The notes under the pieces are model-generated. The model ran no database searches. It saw only the letters and a list, made by a program, of their open reading frames with translations, and was not told the origin of the DNA. This document shows, one piece after another, positions 31,268 to 40,010 of a stretch of 64,000 nt of DNA. Positions within the stretch are counted from its first letter, which is position 1, and every line of letters starts with the position of its first letter. The translations under genes and the position numbers were made by a program. This stretch comes from Prosapia bicincta (Eukaryota; Arthropoda; Insecta; Hemiptera; Cercopidae), in contig JBAIZL010000376.1 in NCBI GenBank assembly GCA_036971475.1, positions 4,742,001 through 4,806,000 on the forward strand, given 5' to 3'.

Positions 31268-34200
31268 TTAAATATTATTAAATATATTAAGGTGGCGTAA
31301 GAAAGCGAGGACACGGTCGATAGCCGTGACATCGTCCCCTAAAACCACCTTTAAACTACCTCGAAGATCGTAACGTATATACAAATTTTCCAACTTATCA
31401 CAATCAAGCAGGATATGCTTGATTGTAATATTATTTCTACAAAACGGACATAGTGGTGGATCCTCATGTCGCATCAACCATCCATGCGTTAACAAAGAGT
31501 GGCCGATGCGAAGTCGAGTAACCACCACTTCCTCCCTACGATTCGAACGAACAGATGTCCTCCATGGTCGGACGGTATTTTTGATGTCCCTCAGCTTGTT
31601 TCTATTTACATTTTGCCATTCTTCATTCCAAACAGAGAATAGTGTAGTTTTAACTTTGCATACAAAATCTGATGCCATCACACGTTGTGTCGATGGCAAC
31701 ATACCTGTAGCTAATTTTGCACCTTCATCTGCTTTAGTGTTTCCGAATATTCCACAGTGACCAGGCACCCAGAGAAATGACACCTCGACACCTCGTAATT
31801 GGAGCCTGTGTATAGAGCACAATATGTCTCCAACCAAAGGGTTCTTAGTGTACATTTCCTGAATAGCCTGGAGAGCACTTTTGGAATCACAACACACAAG
31901 ATATTTAGATTTTGCAGACGGAATTGATCTTAAAGCTTGGAAAATTGCATAAAGTTCTGCAGTAAAAACACTACAGGCTGAGGGCAATCCGTAAGTGAAA
32001 GTTTGTCCTTCCATATAAAATGCACAACCTATCCCATTGTCCAGTTTTGAACCGTCTGTGAATATAGTCACAGTGTGTTGGTGAGTTTGTTGAATCTGCA
32101 AAAACTCCTGACGATAAATAACGTCAGGAGTATTGTGTTTTAGGTACATGGACAATGAGAAGTCACATTTTGGCTTTTGTATTGTCCATGGAGGGATGTA
32201 GCATGATGTTCGTTCGAATATAGGTGGATGTTCTAAATTTAGATTATTAAAAATGCGCAACGTTCTTATTCCGAAGGGAGCAGTTGAACGTTGACGCACA
32301 TTGTAACGATCCTCGAGGTGGTTATCAAAAACTGCTTTGAATGCCGGATGTTTAGGTTTACTTCGAAGACCAGTGTAATAAGAAATTTGTAGCATTTGAC
32401 GTCGCATAGAGAGAGATGGTTCTCCAGCTTCAACTAGAAGGCTGGAGATTGGGCTTGATCTAAAAGCACCAGTGGAAAGTCTAAGACCAGCGTGATGTAT
32501 TGAATCCAGGAGTTTCAGAACCGTAGGTCGAGCAGATGAATAGGCTATACAGCCGTAATCTATGCGCGATCTTACAACGGCGCGATAGAAACGGAGCATA
32601 CAGGTTCTGTCTGCTCCCCAATTTGTACCACTTAGAACTCTCAACATATCCAATATCTTGCTGCACCGGGTCCTCAAATCACGCACATGCGGATTCCATG
32701 AAAGTCTTTTATCAAATAAAAGACCCAAAAATCTCACATTATCCGCGGTTTGAAGCCGCGTACCATCAAGATAAAGAATAGGTTCCTGATGTTGCCTGCG
32801 ACGACTAAATGCTATACACTGGGTCTTCGAAGCCGAAAACTTGAAGCCTGTAGCTTTGGTCCATTCTTGCAATTTATTAATTACTAATTGTAAGGATCTT
32901 TCCGCTGTTGCCATACTTCTAGCAGCCATATATATACAAAAATCGTCTACAAACAGGGAACAGTGGACCGGTGACTGTACGTTTGAAGTGACGCTGTTAA
33001 TGGCAACAGCAAACAGCGTCACGCTCAAAACGCCACCCTGTGGTACACCATTCTCTAGTTCGCAACGATCAGAATATATGCCTCCTAGACGTACACGGAA
33101 AGTCCTGTTATTCAAATAATTTTGTATAAACGCAAGAATGTTACCTTGTATACCCCATGATTTCAATACGTTCAAAATTCCTCTTCTCCATGCCATGTCA
33201 TATGCCTTCTCGAGGTCGAAGAAAACAGCTACCAGTGTTTGACGTAAGATGAAGGCATTCTGTATAGCTGACTCCAACAAAACCAATTGGTCAACTGATG
33301 AACGTCCTTGTCTGGAACCACACTGGACGTTAGTAAGAAGTTTGTTTGTTTCTAGATACCAGACAAGACGACGGTTGACCATCTTCTCCAGTAGTTTGCA
33401 TAAGCAGCTGGTCAGAGAGATGGGTCTGTAACTACTGGGATTAGTTTTGTCCTTTCCTTGTTTTAGAAGAGGAATTATTGTCGCTTCTAACCATGCATCG
33501 GGAAAACCATGCTCCTCGAATATACGGTTGTATACCCGAAGGAGAACTAGTTTTGCCGACGGTGGTAGATTTTTGATCATGGAGTATACAATATCATCCG
33601 GGCCTGGAGCTGAATCCTTCGTTGACGAGAGAGCCGACTCTAGTTCATCGATAGAGAAATGGATATTCAAACAAGAATCTCCAGACAATCCAACGGTGAA
33701 AGGTAAGGCTTCCTGTTTATGTTTGAACACCTGGAAAGCGTCCTTGTATGCAGAAGATGAAGAATGTTTTGAAAACGATAACGCTAGCACATTGGCAATT
33801 TCCTCACAGTCCGTGGTCAAAACACCATCCGAATGCCTTAATGAAATTAATGGCATCGGAACGGAAATGCCACAGACTGATCGTAATTTCTTCCATACTG
33901 TAGATGGAGCTGTAGTTCTTGTAATAGTGCCAATGTATTGGGACCATGACTCTCGTTTACTTTGCCTAAATATTCTCCGTGCTTTCGCACGGAAGATTTT
34001 ATATTTTTCCAGGTTTTCACTCGTTGGATGTCTCTTGAACTGGTTCAGAGCTTTTCTCCGTTGACGAAGGATCACAGTGCACTCATCATTCCACCACGGA
34101 ACAGGTGGTCGTCGTGGTTTGGATGAGGTTTTTGGAATTGCTTTTCCGGCGGCATTCAAAACGGTTTTTGTAAACGAATTGATAATGTCATCAATGGGAG

Positions 34201-34963
34201 CCAAGTAATCCACGTCCAGTGATTCTAGATCTTGTGAAAATTGTTCCCAGTTGGCTTTTTTCAGGATCCAACGGGGATGTCGAACACAACAGGGTGAGGA
34301 GTCACACAAAGAGATCTCAATAGGAATGTGGTCGCTACTGTAAAGATCAGGCAATGCTGACCATTTTAGCCTTGTAGCCAAGGCAGGACTGCATAATGAC
34401 AAGTCTACAGCTGTCCATCCACCTGTTGACGCTGCTAAATGTGTCGGAGAACCGTCATTTAGCAGGTATAAATCCAGTTCCGATCTGATGCTTTCGATCA
34501 GATTACCTCGCGGGTTGCATTCTGGGGAACCCCATGAAACATGGTGGGCATTGAAATCGCCCACTAATAAAAACGGAGTCGGTAACTGATTTATAAGGTC
34601 TACAAGATCTCTCTGTTGTAGGTTGTCACTTGGTGGGAGGTAGACACAACAGAGAGTGAGTTTATATGGAACAGCTGTTTGAATTGCTACTGCTTGTAAG
34701 GGAGTTATTAAGTTCAGAGAAACGGCGTCGACACAGTCACGGGCTAGAATGGCTACGCCACCTCTAGCTCGATTTTCTGTAACGAAGTCCGATCTGTAAA
34801 CTGAATACTCCCTTAGATGGAAATTGTGCGATTCATGAAGATGTGTCTCCTGAATACAAATGTACAGAGGGGACACATCCCTTACAATTAATTTGAGATC
34901 CTCAATGTGACTTTTAACACCGTTAATGTTCCACTGAATCACGGATTGTTTAGGTGTGGACAT
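31268..34963 (-). CDS. LINE-A ORF2: APE endonuclease, reverse transcriptase, RNase H
   Basis: An intact 1231-residue frame. Endonuclease 1-225: N14 (QWNING), E39 (IQETHL), D136/N138 (GDFNAHH), D211-H212 (SDHIPI). The linker includes VPWWNDECT (287-295). RT about 430-760: SSYRPISLTS (509-518), FFDLEKAYD (D582), NGVPQGGVLS, and FVDD (670-673). RNase H about 960-1090 with D969 (TDGS), E1002 (AEL), D1025 (CDSKSAL) and D1078 (KADE). The C-terminal motif CPFCRNNITIKHILLDC lies near residue 1170. It nicks target DNA, copies the RNA from the nick and degrades the RNA strand. All catalytic residues I can check are present. An EN-RT-RNH order with a CCHC ORF1 fits the I/Nimb group rather than Jockey, whose members usually lack RNase H. 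Confidence 0.95.
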   Translation of the reverse strand: MSTPKQSVIQWNINGVKSHIEDLKLIVRDVSPLYICIQETHLHESHNFHLREYSVYRSDFVTENRARGGVAILARDCVDAVSLNLITPLQAVAIQTAVPYKLTLCCVYLPPSDNLQQRDLVDLINQLPTPFLLVGDFNAHHVSWGSPECNPRGNLIESIRSELDLYLLNDGSPTHLAASTGGWTAVDLSLCSPALATRLKWSALPDLYSSDHIPIEISLCDSSPCCVRHPRWILKKANWEQFSQDLESLDVDYLAPIDDIINSFTKTVLNAAGKAIPKTSSKPRRPPVPWWNDECTVILRQRRKALNQFKRHPTSENLEKYKIFRAKARRIFRQSKRESWSQYIGTITRTTAPSTVWKKLRSVCGISVPMPLISLRHSDGVLTTDCEEIANVLALSFSKHSSSSAYKDAFQVFKHKQEALPFTVGLSGDSCLNIHFSIDELESALSSTKDSAPGPDDIVYSMIKNLPPSAKLVLLRVYNRIFEEHGFPDAWLEATIIPLLKQGKDKTNPSSYRPISLTSCLCKLLEKMVNRRLVWYLETNKLLTNVQCGSRQGRSSVDQLVLLESAIQNAFILRQTLVAVFFDLEKAYDMAWRRGILNVLKSWGIQGNILAFIQNYLNNRTFRVRLGGIYSDRCELENGVPQGGVLSVTLFAVAINSVTSNVQSPVHCSLFVDDFCIYMAARSMATAERSLQLVINKLQEWTKATGFKFSASKTQCIAFSRRRQHQEPILYLDGTRLQTADNVRFLGLLFDKRLSWNPHVRDLRTRCSKILDMLRVLSGTNWGADRTCMLRFYRAVVRSRIDYGCIAYSSARPTVLKLLDSIHHAGLRLSTGAFRSSPISSLLVEAGEPSLSMRRQMLQISYYTGLRSKPKHPAFKAVFDNHLEDRYNVRQRSTAPFGIRTLRIFNNLNLEHPPIFERTSCYIPPWTIQKPKCDFSLSMYLKHNTPDVIYRQEFLQIQQTHQHTVTIFTDGSKLDNGIGCAFYMEGQTFTYGLPSACSVFTAELYAIFQALRSIPSAKSKYLVCCDSKSALQAIQEMYTKNPLVGDILCSIHRLQLRGVEVSFLWVPGHCGIFGNTKADEGAKLATGMLPSTQRVMASDFVCKVKTTLFSVWNEEWQNVNRNKLRDIKNTVRPWRTSVRSNRREEVVVTRLRIGHSLLTHGWLMRHEDPPLCPFCRNNITIKHILLDCDKLENLYIRYDLRGSLKVVLGDDVTAIDRVLAFLRHLNIFNNI

Positions 34964-34969
34964 CGTGTT

Positions 34970-36304
34970 TTAGTGAAATGGATTCACCTGGCTCTCACTG
35001 GTGTCATTGCAAATTTGCTGGCCTGGAATGTTGGACGTTCCAGGCAGGGAGTCATCAGATTCCATCACCACTATTGTAGTTGTGGAATCTGAAGAGTTTT
35101 TGGACTCAGAAGAGGAGTTTGAAATGGTCCTCTTTTGAGTCGTTTGTGATTTTGCACCTACTTTCACAGGTGCAGCTTTGTTATTATTTTGGTTACTCGT
35201 ATTACGAGTAGTTTTAACGTTTTTCACACTTGTATCCAATAGTGTCTTACTTCTTCTATTTTTCGCAGAGATAACTGGCAATGGAGATTTTTCCGCACAT
35301 TCAACATTAGTGTTTGAGTTGGAAACCAAATTTTTAGTCACCAAAGCTAGTAACTGGCTAACTTGTTCCGTGAGAACTTCAATTTTCTTATTTAGCTCAA
35401 CGCAGTTGGAACACGACTTCTCAGGGGTGATAGCTGAGGCATAAGATTTCGTTTCAAGTCTAGGTTGAGTTGACTTGAACTTCTTTTTAGCTTCGTAGAA
35501 TGATGTTTTGTCCTTTGCCATTATGCTGAGGATTGCTTTCTCCTCCTTGAACTTTGGGCAGTTAAAGGAGCGAGCAGGGTGATCACCAGCACAGTTTGGG
35601 CATTTCGGAGCACTTGTGCAAACCTTATCAGTATGGCCTTCAGATGCACACTGTCCGCATACCTCTGGCTTGGAGCAAGAAGAACTTACGTGTCCAAAAC
35701 GTTGGCATTTAAAGCACCGGCGTGGATTGGGAACGTAGGGCCTAACAGAAAGCCGTTGATAGCCAGCATATAAATATTCCGGGATAGATGGTTTCCCGAA
35801 TGTCAGGATAATTGATGTTGTTGGAACTCTCTGACCATTTTCCATCCTCATGATTCGTACGACATCTGTTACACCTTCTGATACCAGTTCTGATTTGAGT
35901 TCATCCTCACGGACATACAATAGATCCCTGCATGATATTACTCCCTTTGATGAGTTCAAGGTTTTGTGGGGAGCCACCGAAACCTTGACCTGATCAAAGA
36001 AGGAGGTCATTTTTAATAATAACTGTGACTGCTTCGCATTGCTTGTTTCTATCAGCAGTGTTCCGTTCCTTAACTTCCTTATGGAAGAGACAGGACCTGC
36101 TGCGCATCCAGTTATAGCCTTTTGGATTACAAAGGGCGATACCTTTGAAAGATCTTTGCCAGCTTCTGCGCAAGACACAATCAAGAACTTAGGTGACGCT
36201 ATATCAATTTCTTTTCTCATCGTAATTACTTCCCTAGGCATTTTCGGAGAAACCTCACGACGCCTCTTTGCATTCAACTGGTTGGACATTTGTTGGTTTT
36301 CCAT
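34970..36304 (-). CDS. LINE-A ORF1, zinc-knuckle RNA-binding protein
   Basis: 444 residues, MENQQMSNQLNAKRRREVSP at the start. A folded domain (about 37-190, possibly RRM-like) is followed by three knuckles at 197-250: CFKCQRFGHVSSSC, CGQCASEGHTDKVC and CPNCAGDHPARSFNC. Then a helical segment (CVELNKKIEVLTEQVSQLLA) and a basic, Ser/Asn-rich tail ending ESQVNPFH. It is only about half identical by eye to LINE-C ORF1, although the two elements' ORF2 are nearly the same. The stop TAA is 6 nt before the ORF2 ATG, which suggests reinitiation or linked translation. Confidence 0.93.
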   Translation of the reverse strand: MENQQMSNQLNAKRRREVSPKMPREVITMRKEIDIASPKFLIVSCAEAGKDLSKVSPFVIQKAITGCAAGPVSSIRKLRNGTLLIETSNAKQSQLLLKMTSFFDQVKVSVAPHKTLNSSKGVISCRDLLYVREDELKSELVSEGVTDVVRIMRMENGQRVPTTSIILTFGKPSIPEYLYAGYQRLSVRPYVPNPRRCFKCQRFGHVSSSCSKPEVCGQCASEGHTDKVCTSAPKCPNCAGDHPARSFNCPKFKEEKAILSIMAKDKTSFYEAKKKFKSTQPRLETKSYASAITPEKSCSNCVELNKKIEVLTEQVSQLLALVTKNLVSNSNTNVECAEKSPLPVISAKNRRSKTLLDTSVKNVKTTRNTSNQNNNKAAPVKVGAKSQTTQKRTISNSSSESKNSSDSTTTIVVMESDDSLPGTSNIPGQQICNDTSESQVNPFH

Positions 36305-36806
36305 AATTTGTTTTTAAGCTAACCATCGTGTCAGGCGTTACGGGCGAGACTATGAGAACGGGTACACCCATGGATCACTTTCGATCATTTCCAACCCCCG
36401 GAACTCTGGGGCCCATAGTTTCCTCCTTAGCTCGACTGGATGGGCATCAGTCGAGAACTCGTAATACTGTGCACAGGCTCCGACACCTGTGCACCGCGGA
36501 CACTCCCTGACCAAGGACCGAAGTGGCTAGCGGACCAGCAACCGCGCATACGTCTTCGGCAGAGCAAGCTCACAGCAGCGTCCCAGACCAGAGTTTGTCA
36601 AGCTCTGGACTTTTCAGCACTCCCAACGCGCAACGGTTCTGACCAGTCAAAATTCCCTAAGCGAAGATGTAAGTGTTGAAATGTGTATAGATTGTGTTGG
36701 TGTGTGTATGTGTGTGTATGCTTTGTGAGTGGTGTAGTGTTAGGCTAGGGTACCGCGAGGGACGCCAAATCCCTCGTAGGTGCGGCTAGTCCGCACCCCC
36801 CTGCGG
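36305..36806 (-). promoter_or_regulatory. LINE-A 5' UTR with five hairpins
   Basis: From the 5' terminus (36806, sense): hairpin 1 GGTGCGG-ACTAG-CCGCACC (36779-36797), hairpin 2 CGAGGGA-TTTGGCG-TCCCTCG (36756-36776), a CA-rich single-stranded run, CCAGAG...CTCTGG (36588-36608), CTCGACTG...CAGTCGAG (36431-36455) and CCCCAG-AGTT-CCGGGG (36396-36411, one A-C mismatch). The last stem is perfect in B and C through paired substitutions. It may serve as internal promoter, packaging signal or IRES; function is inferred. Confidence 0.7.
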
Positions 36807-36829
36807 TATAGAGAATAAAAGAATAATAT

Positions 36830-37952
36830 CAATGTTGTAATGGGGTACAAGCCTCATAACAAAGTATTTACTGGAGAAATGGAGGCAGAATTGGCCTCGT
36901 ATATAAAATCGTATGCTGGAGTATTTTATGGCCTAACTCCGAAAGAAGTCAAACAACTTGCATTTAATTACGCCCAAAAGAACAAGTTCAAAATGCCGGG
37001 AAAATGGGTAGACACCCAAATGGCAGGACGTGACTGGTTCAAAAGAAATCCAACTCTGACGATAAGGTTTCCCGAATCTACATCTTTGACGCGGGCTATT
37101 AACTTCAATTGAGAAAATGTAAATACTTTTTTTACAATCTGTCCAAAGTAATGGTTGATTACAAATTTGAGCCAAAGGATATAATTAAGATGAAACGGGC
37201 ATTAATACTGCTCCTAGTCCTGGGAAGATAGTGGCTAAAATGGGAAGCAAACAAGTTGGAGCAATAAATTGTCATCAAAGAGGAACAGTAATTACTATGT
37301 GCCTAGCTGTAAACGCCATAGGCAATAGTATTCCTCGGATGTTTATTTTTCCGAGAAAAAAGTATCACTCTTATTTTGTAATTAATGGTCCAGCTGGCTG
37401 CATTGGAGCAGCAAATAGCTCTGGATAGATGCAATCCGAAGAGTTCATACAATGTCTTTTACACTTGATTAAGTTTGCAAAACCAACACTGGAGACGAAG
37501 GTTTTGTTATTATCGGATAACCAAGATTCTCACATTCAGATGGCTGTCATAGATTTTTGTAGAAACAATGGTATTGTTCTACTCTCTTTTTCTCCCCATA
37601 CTTCACACAAAAAAGCTCTATATAAACGAGCACTCCAGTGAAAAGACAATTAGAAGATGACATCAGAATTAAGGAAAATATTAAATCTCTAAAAAAAAAT
37701 CTTTCTAAAAAGATTTGTGAAGAAAGAGGACATGACCAAAGAAGACAAAAAAAATTCAAAAATCAACAAGAAGAAAACATCAGGGTCTATTAGTGGTGAC
37801 GATGACCTATGTTTTTGTCTTATCTGCCTTGAATTTTGGTCAAAAAGCAAACCTAATGAAAAGTGGATACAATGTAGGAGTTGCAAGAAGTAGGCACATG
37901 AGAATTGCACCAAGGGAGATTTCCTTTATGTATGTCACAACTGCGAATCAGA
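36830..37952 (+). pseudogene. Tigger/pogo-like transposase, DDE core and C-terminal PHD-like finger, broken
   Basis: The HTH_Tnp_Tc5-like region (GYKPHNKVFTGEMEAELASY, then LTPKEVKQLAFNYAQKN and GRDWFKRNPTL) leads to RFPESTSLTRAINFN. The DDE_1 core follows with KQVGAINCHQRGTVITMCLA, IPRMFIFPRKKYHS, GAANSSG then a stop, LLSDNQDSHIQMAVIDF and LLSFSPHTSHK. After a Lys-rich part comes a PHD-like finger (CLICLEFW...WIQCRSCKK, stop, AHENCTKGDFLYVCHNC) ending at about 37952. Stops at 37110, 37426, 37639 and 37892 make it a pseudogene. In the usual LDNH position it reads SDNQDSH. Confidence 0.8.
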
Positions 37953-37984
37953 ATAGTGTTTACAATTTGTTTTTGTACTAGAGG

Positions 37985-38215
37985 TAAGTGAGGGGCAGAT
38001 GGCGCATAGGGAGAGATGGCGCGCACACACTTACGTAGGATTTCGGTGGGGGTACAAGGCGGTTCGTGTGTGGTAGGACAGTGTATCGTGGAGAGTTACT
38101 GTGACAAGTTGTGTTGGTTTTCAGCTTACTGAACTGTTGTTAAAAGCATCTGAAAACCATTCCTTACTCTTTATAAGTTTGAACACTGTTTACATATTTT
38201 AATCATTCTTAAACT
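37985..38215. repeat. Direct repeat, left copy (aggtaagtgagggg...gatggcgca)
   Basis: Begins with ggtaagtgaggggcagatgg and includes a second gatggcgc motif, a ggtacaaggcggttcgtgtg part and a gtgtatcgtggagagttact part ending around ttaatcattcttaaactttc. The same series recurs at 38642-39400. The first bases look like a splice donor following a coding block, as they do in the right copy. Confidence 0.8.
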
Positions 38216-38235
38216 TTCTTAACTCTTCTTAAAAC

Positions 38236-38641
38236 GGAAGGGCTTAGACAGCAATTAACTCCTGAAGAACTTACTTATGCTGCATCTATGAGTTATAGAG
38301 CATCGGGAAACGCTAGTGCATTTAATAAAAAAGATTTAATAAAAAAAAATTACTGAAACACCAACAAAAGCGTATCAATTAAATAGGTCCATTTTGTTGT
38401 CTGAAAAAAACAAAGTGAAAAAAATTCCCCAATACAAGCTCTATCAATTTTAGTCGATGCTGAGCTGACAAAACACCAATATGAAACAATAAGGTCTTTT
38501 AATAAATATGTCCTTGCTACTCTTTATTTAAAGAAGCTAAAAAAGAGTGCTATCCAAAAGAGGAGTCAATTGTTGTTTGACACCTTGGCAAAGGTAAAGT
38601 TGCAGGCTTTACTGGATCACACTGCATCTAGGTTATGCCTA
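38236..38641 (+). pseudogene. Unrecognised coding block, transposon-linked protein fragment
   Basis: Conceptual reading, with a few frame changes: RQQLTPEELTYAASMSYRAS, GNASAFNKKDLI, ITETPTKAYQLNRSIL, ALSILVDAELTKHQYETI, ECYPKEESIVV, VKLQALLDHTASRLCL, then aggtaagtg as a possible donor. The pattern (liability to QY..IR, CYP, L-HT--RL) reminds me of the N-terminal region of uncharacterised proteins associated with transposons in insects and cnidarians, but I cannot name a family. There is no ATG and frames are disrupted. It sits exactly between two copies of the direct repeat. Confidence 0.45.
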
Positions 38642-38718
38642 GGTAAGTGAGGGATAGATGGCGCATAGGGAGACATGGCGCGAACACGCTTTGGGGTACA
38701 AGGCCGTTCGTGTGTGTG

Positions 38719-38799
38719 TTTTTTTCCAGGCGAAAAACCTATCATCGCCTAACTAAAGTTTTATTTTAAATAAGTTTTACAAAAAAAACTAACCAAACT
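38719..38799 (-). mobile_element. Very short LINE-A 3' tip (about 80 bp)
   Basis: Poly(T), ccaggcgaaaaacctatcat, then cgcctaactaaag and about 45 bp of 3' UTR. The distal hairpin stem is deleted, so the outer stem (AGGCGA/TCGCCT) remains with a shortened inside. Comparison with the left repeat copy (gtgtgtggtaggacag) shows it is an insertion; no clear TSD. Confidence 0.8.
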
Positions 38800-38892
38800 G
38801 TAGAAGGACAGTGTATCGTGGAGAATTACTGTGACAAGTTGTGATGGTTTTCCGCTAACTAAACTGTTGTTAGAAGCATCTGAATACATGTA

Positions 38893-39312
38893 TTTTTTTT
38901 CCTGGCGAAAAACCAATTGTGGTTATCATCGCCAAACAAATTCTAATACGGAACGCAATATTTAAAAAAAACAAATAAATTCAAATACAACAAAAATTAT
39001 AAAAGAGAAAACATAACAATAAATAACAAACAAAACGGCGACAAATCTAACAAAATAAAAAATTAAAAGAGAAAATAAAAACTATAAATAACAAAATAAC
39101 AACAACAAACAATATAACAGTAAATAAATGATAACAGTATGTAAAACAATAATAGGTAACAATTTACATATAAATAAATCTCAAAAAACAATAACAAGAA
39201 CATAAAATAAATTAAATTTAAATAAATAAAATAAACACATAAAATTATATGTATAAATAAAAAAAATATATATATATTTCAAATATTAAATTTTAAAAAT
39301 TTTCAAGTGGTG
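38893..39312 (-). mobile_element. LINE-B 3' UTR insertion, short TSD
   Basis: Poly(T), the B-type terminal hairpin (TGGCGA...TCGCCA with CAAT loop) and the A-rich 3' UTR, truncated just inside the ORF2 end (ttttcaagtggtg). The target catgta flanks it at 38887-38892 and 39313-39318. The left repeat copy lacks the insert, confirming the empty site. Confidence 0.85.
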
Positions 39313-39400
39313 CATGTAAGTAAAGGCATTCCTTATTCTTATAAGTTTGAACATTGTTTACATGTTTTAATCATTCTTAAACTTTCATATAGCGGTTTGT

Positions 39401-39594
39401 TATTACGTATGGTGCATTGTAATGTAATGTAGACCTAGACTAAGTGTTGTGAAACAAAATTGTAAGCAATATTTATGAATGAGGCTCTGCGTCATATATC
39501 CCTAAACTTCTGGATAGACGGCGCAGCGATTTTAAGGGAAAGATGACGCACTTAATGTTTAACGTTTTCATCAAGTAATGCATATTTTATATAA
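39401..39594. other. Unassigned spacer
   Basis: AT-rich sequence between the right repeat copy and LINE-B. It contains a weak gatagacggcgcagcg motif related to the direct repeat but no gene. Confidence 0.35.
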
Positions 39595-39961
39595 TTTTTT
39601 TTCCTGGCGAAAAACCAATTGGGGTTATAATCGCCAAACAAAATATAACACGGAACGCAATATTAAAAAATAAAAACAAATATATTGAAATACAACAAAA
39701 ATTACAAAAGAGAAAACATAACAATAAATAACAAACAAAACAACAACAAATCTAACAAAATAAAAAATTAAAAGAGAAAAAAACTATAAATAACAAAATA
39801 ACAACAAAAAACAATATAACAATAAATAAATGATAACAGTATGTAAAACAATAATAGGTAACAATTTACATATAAATAAATCTCAATAACAATAACAAGA
39901 ACATAAAATAAAATAAATTTAAATAAATAAAATAAACACATAGAATTATATGCATAAATAA

Positions 39962-40004
<43 letters not shown>

Positions 40005-40010
40005 CAAATA

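Larger units (their letters stand above)
31053..36829 (-). mobile_element. Complete LINE-A with intact ORFs and TSD
   Basis: The element body is 31066-36806. On the minus strand: twin 5' hairpins, a 502-bp 5' UTR, ORF1 (444 aa), a 6-nt gap, ORF2 (1231 aa), a ~125-bp 3' UTR with the terminal hairpin at 31113-31144, and about 45 A residues. The target aaaagaataatat is duplicated at 31053-31065 and 36817-36829. About 10 bases (tatagagaat) sit between the 5' terminus and the right TSD; they may be extra 5' bases or a diverged extension of the TSD (compare tagataca with tagagaat). The long A-tail, open frames and clean TSD suggest a young copy. Confidence 0.95.
38642..39400. repeat. Direct repeat, right copy, interrupted by two LINE tips
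   Basis: Parallel to 37985-38215: ggtaagtgagggatagatgg, gacatggcgcgaac, ggtacaaggccgttcgtgtg, then a LINE-A tip (38719-38799), gacagtgtatcgtggagaat to gaatacatgta, then a LINE-B tip (38893-39312), and cattccttattcttataagt onward. Without the insertions the two copies align over about 230 bp. A further gatagacggcgca/gatgacgcac pair occurs near 39515-39550. Confidence 0.75.

Noticed and set aside
36756..36806. Classical HDV-like ribozyme at the LINE 5' end
   Set aside because: P1-like and P2-like pairings can be drawn, but the order after hairpin 1 and the absence of a P4 arm and catalytic-C context do not fit; kept only as an open structural question.
39768..40007. 79-codon Ile/Tyr-rich minus-strand ORF
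   Set aside because: Translation of the AT microsatellite and A-rich 3' UTR of LINE-B.
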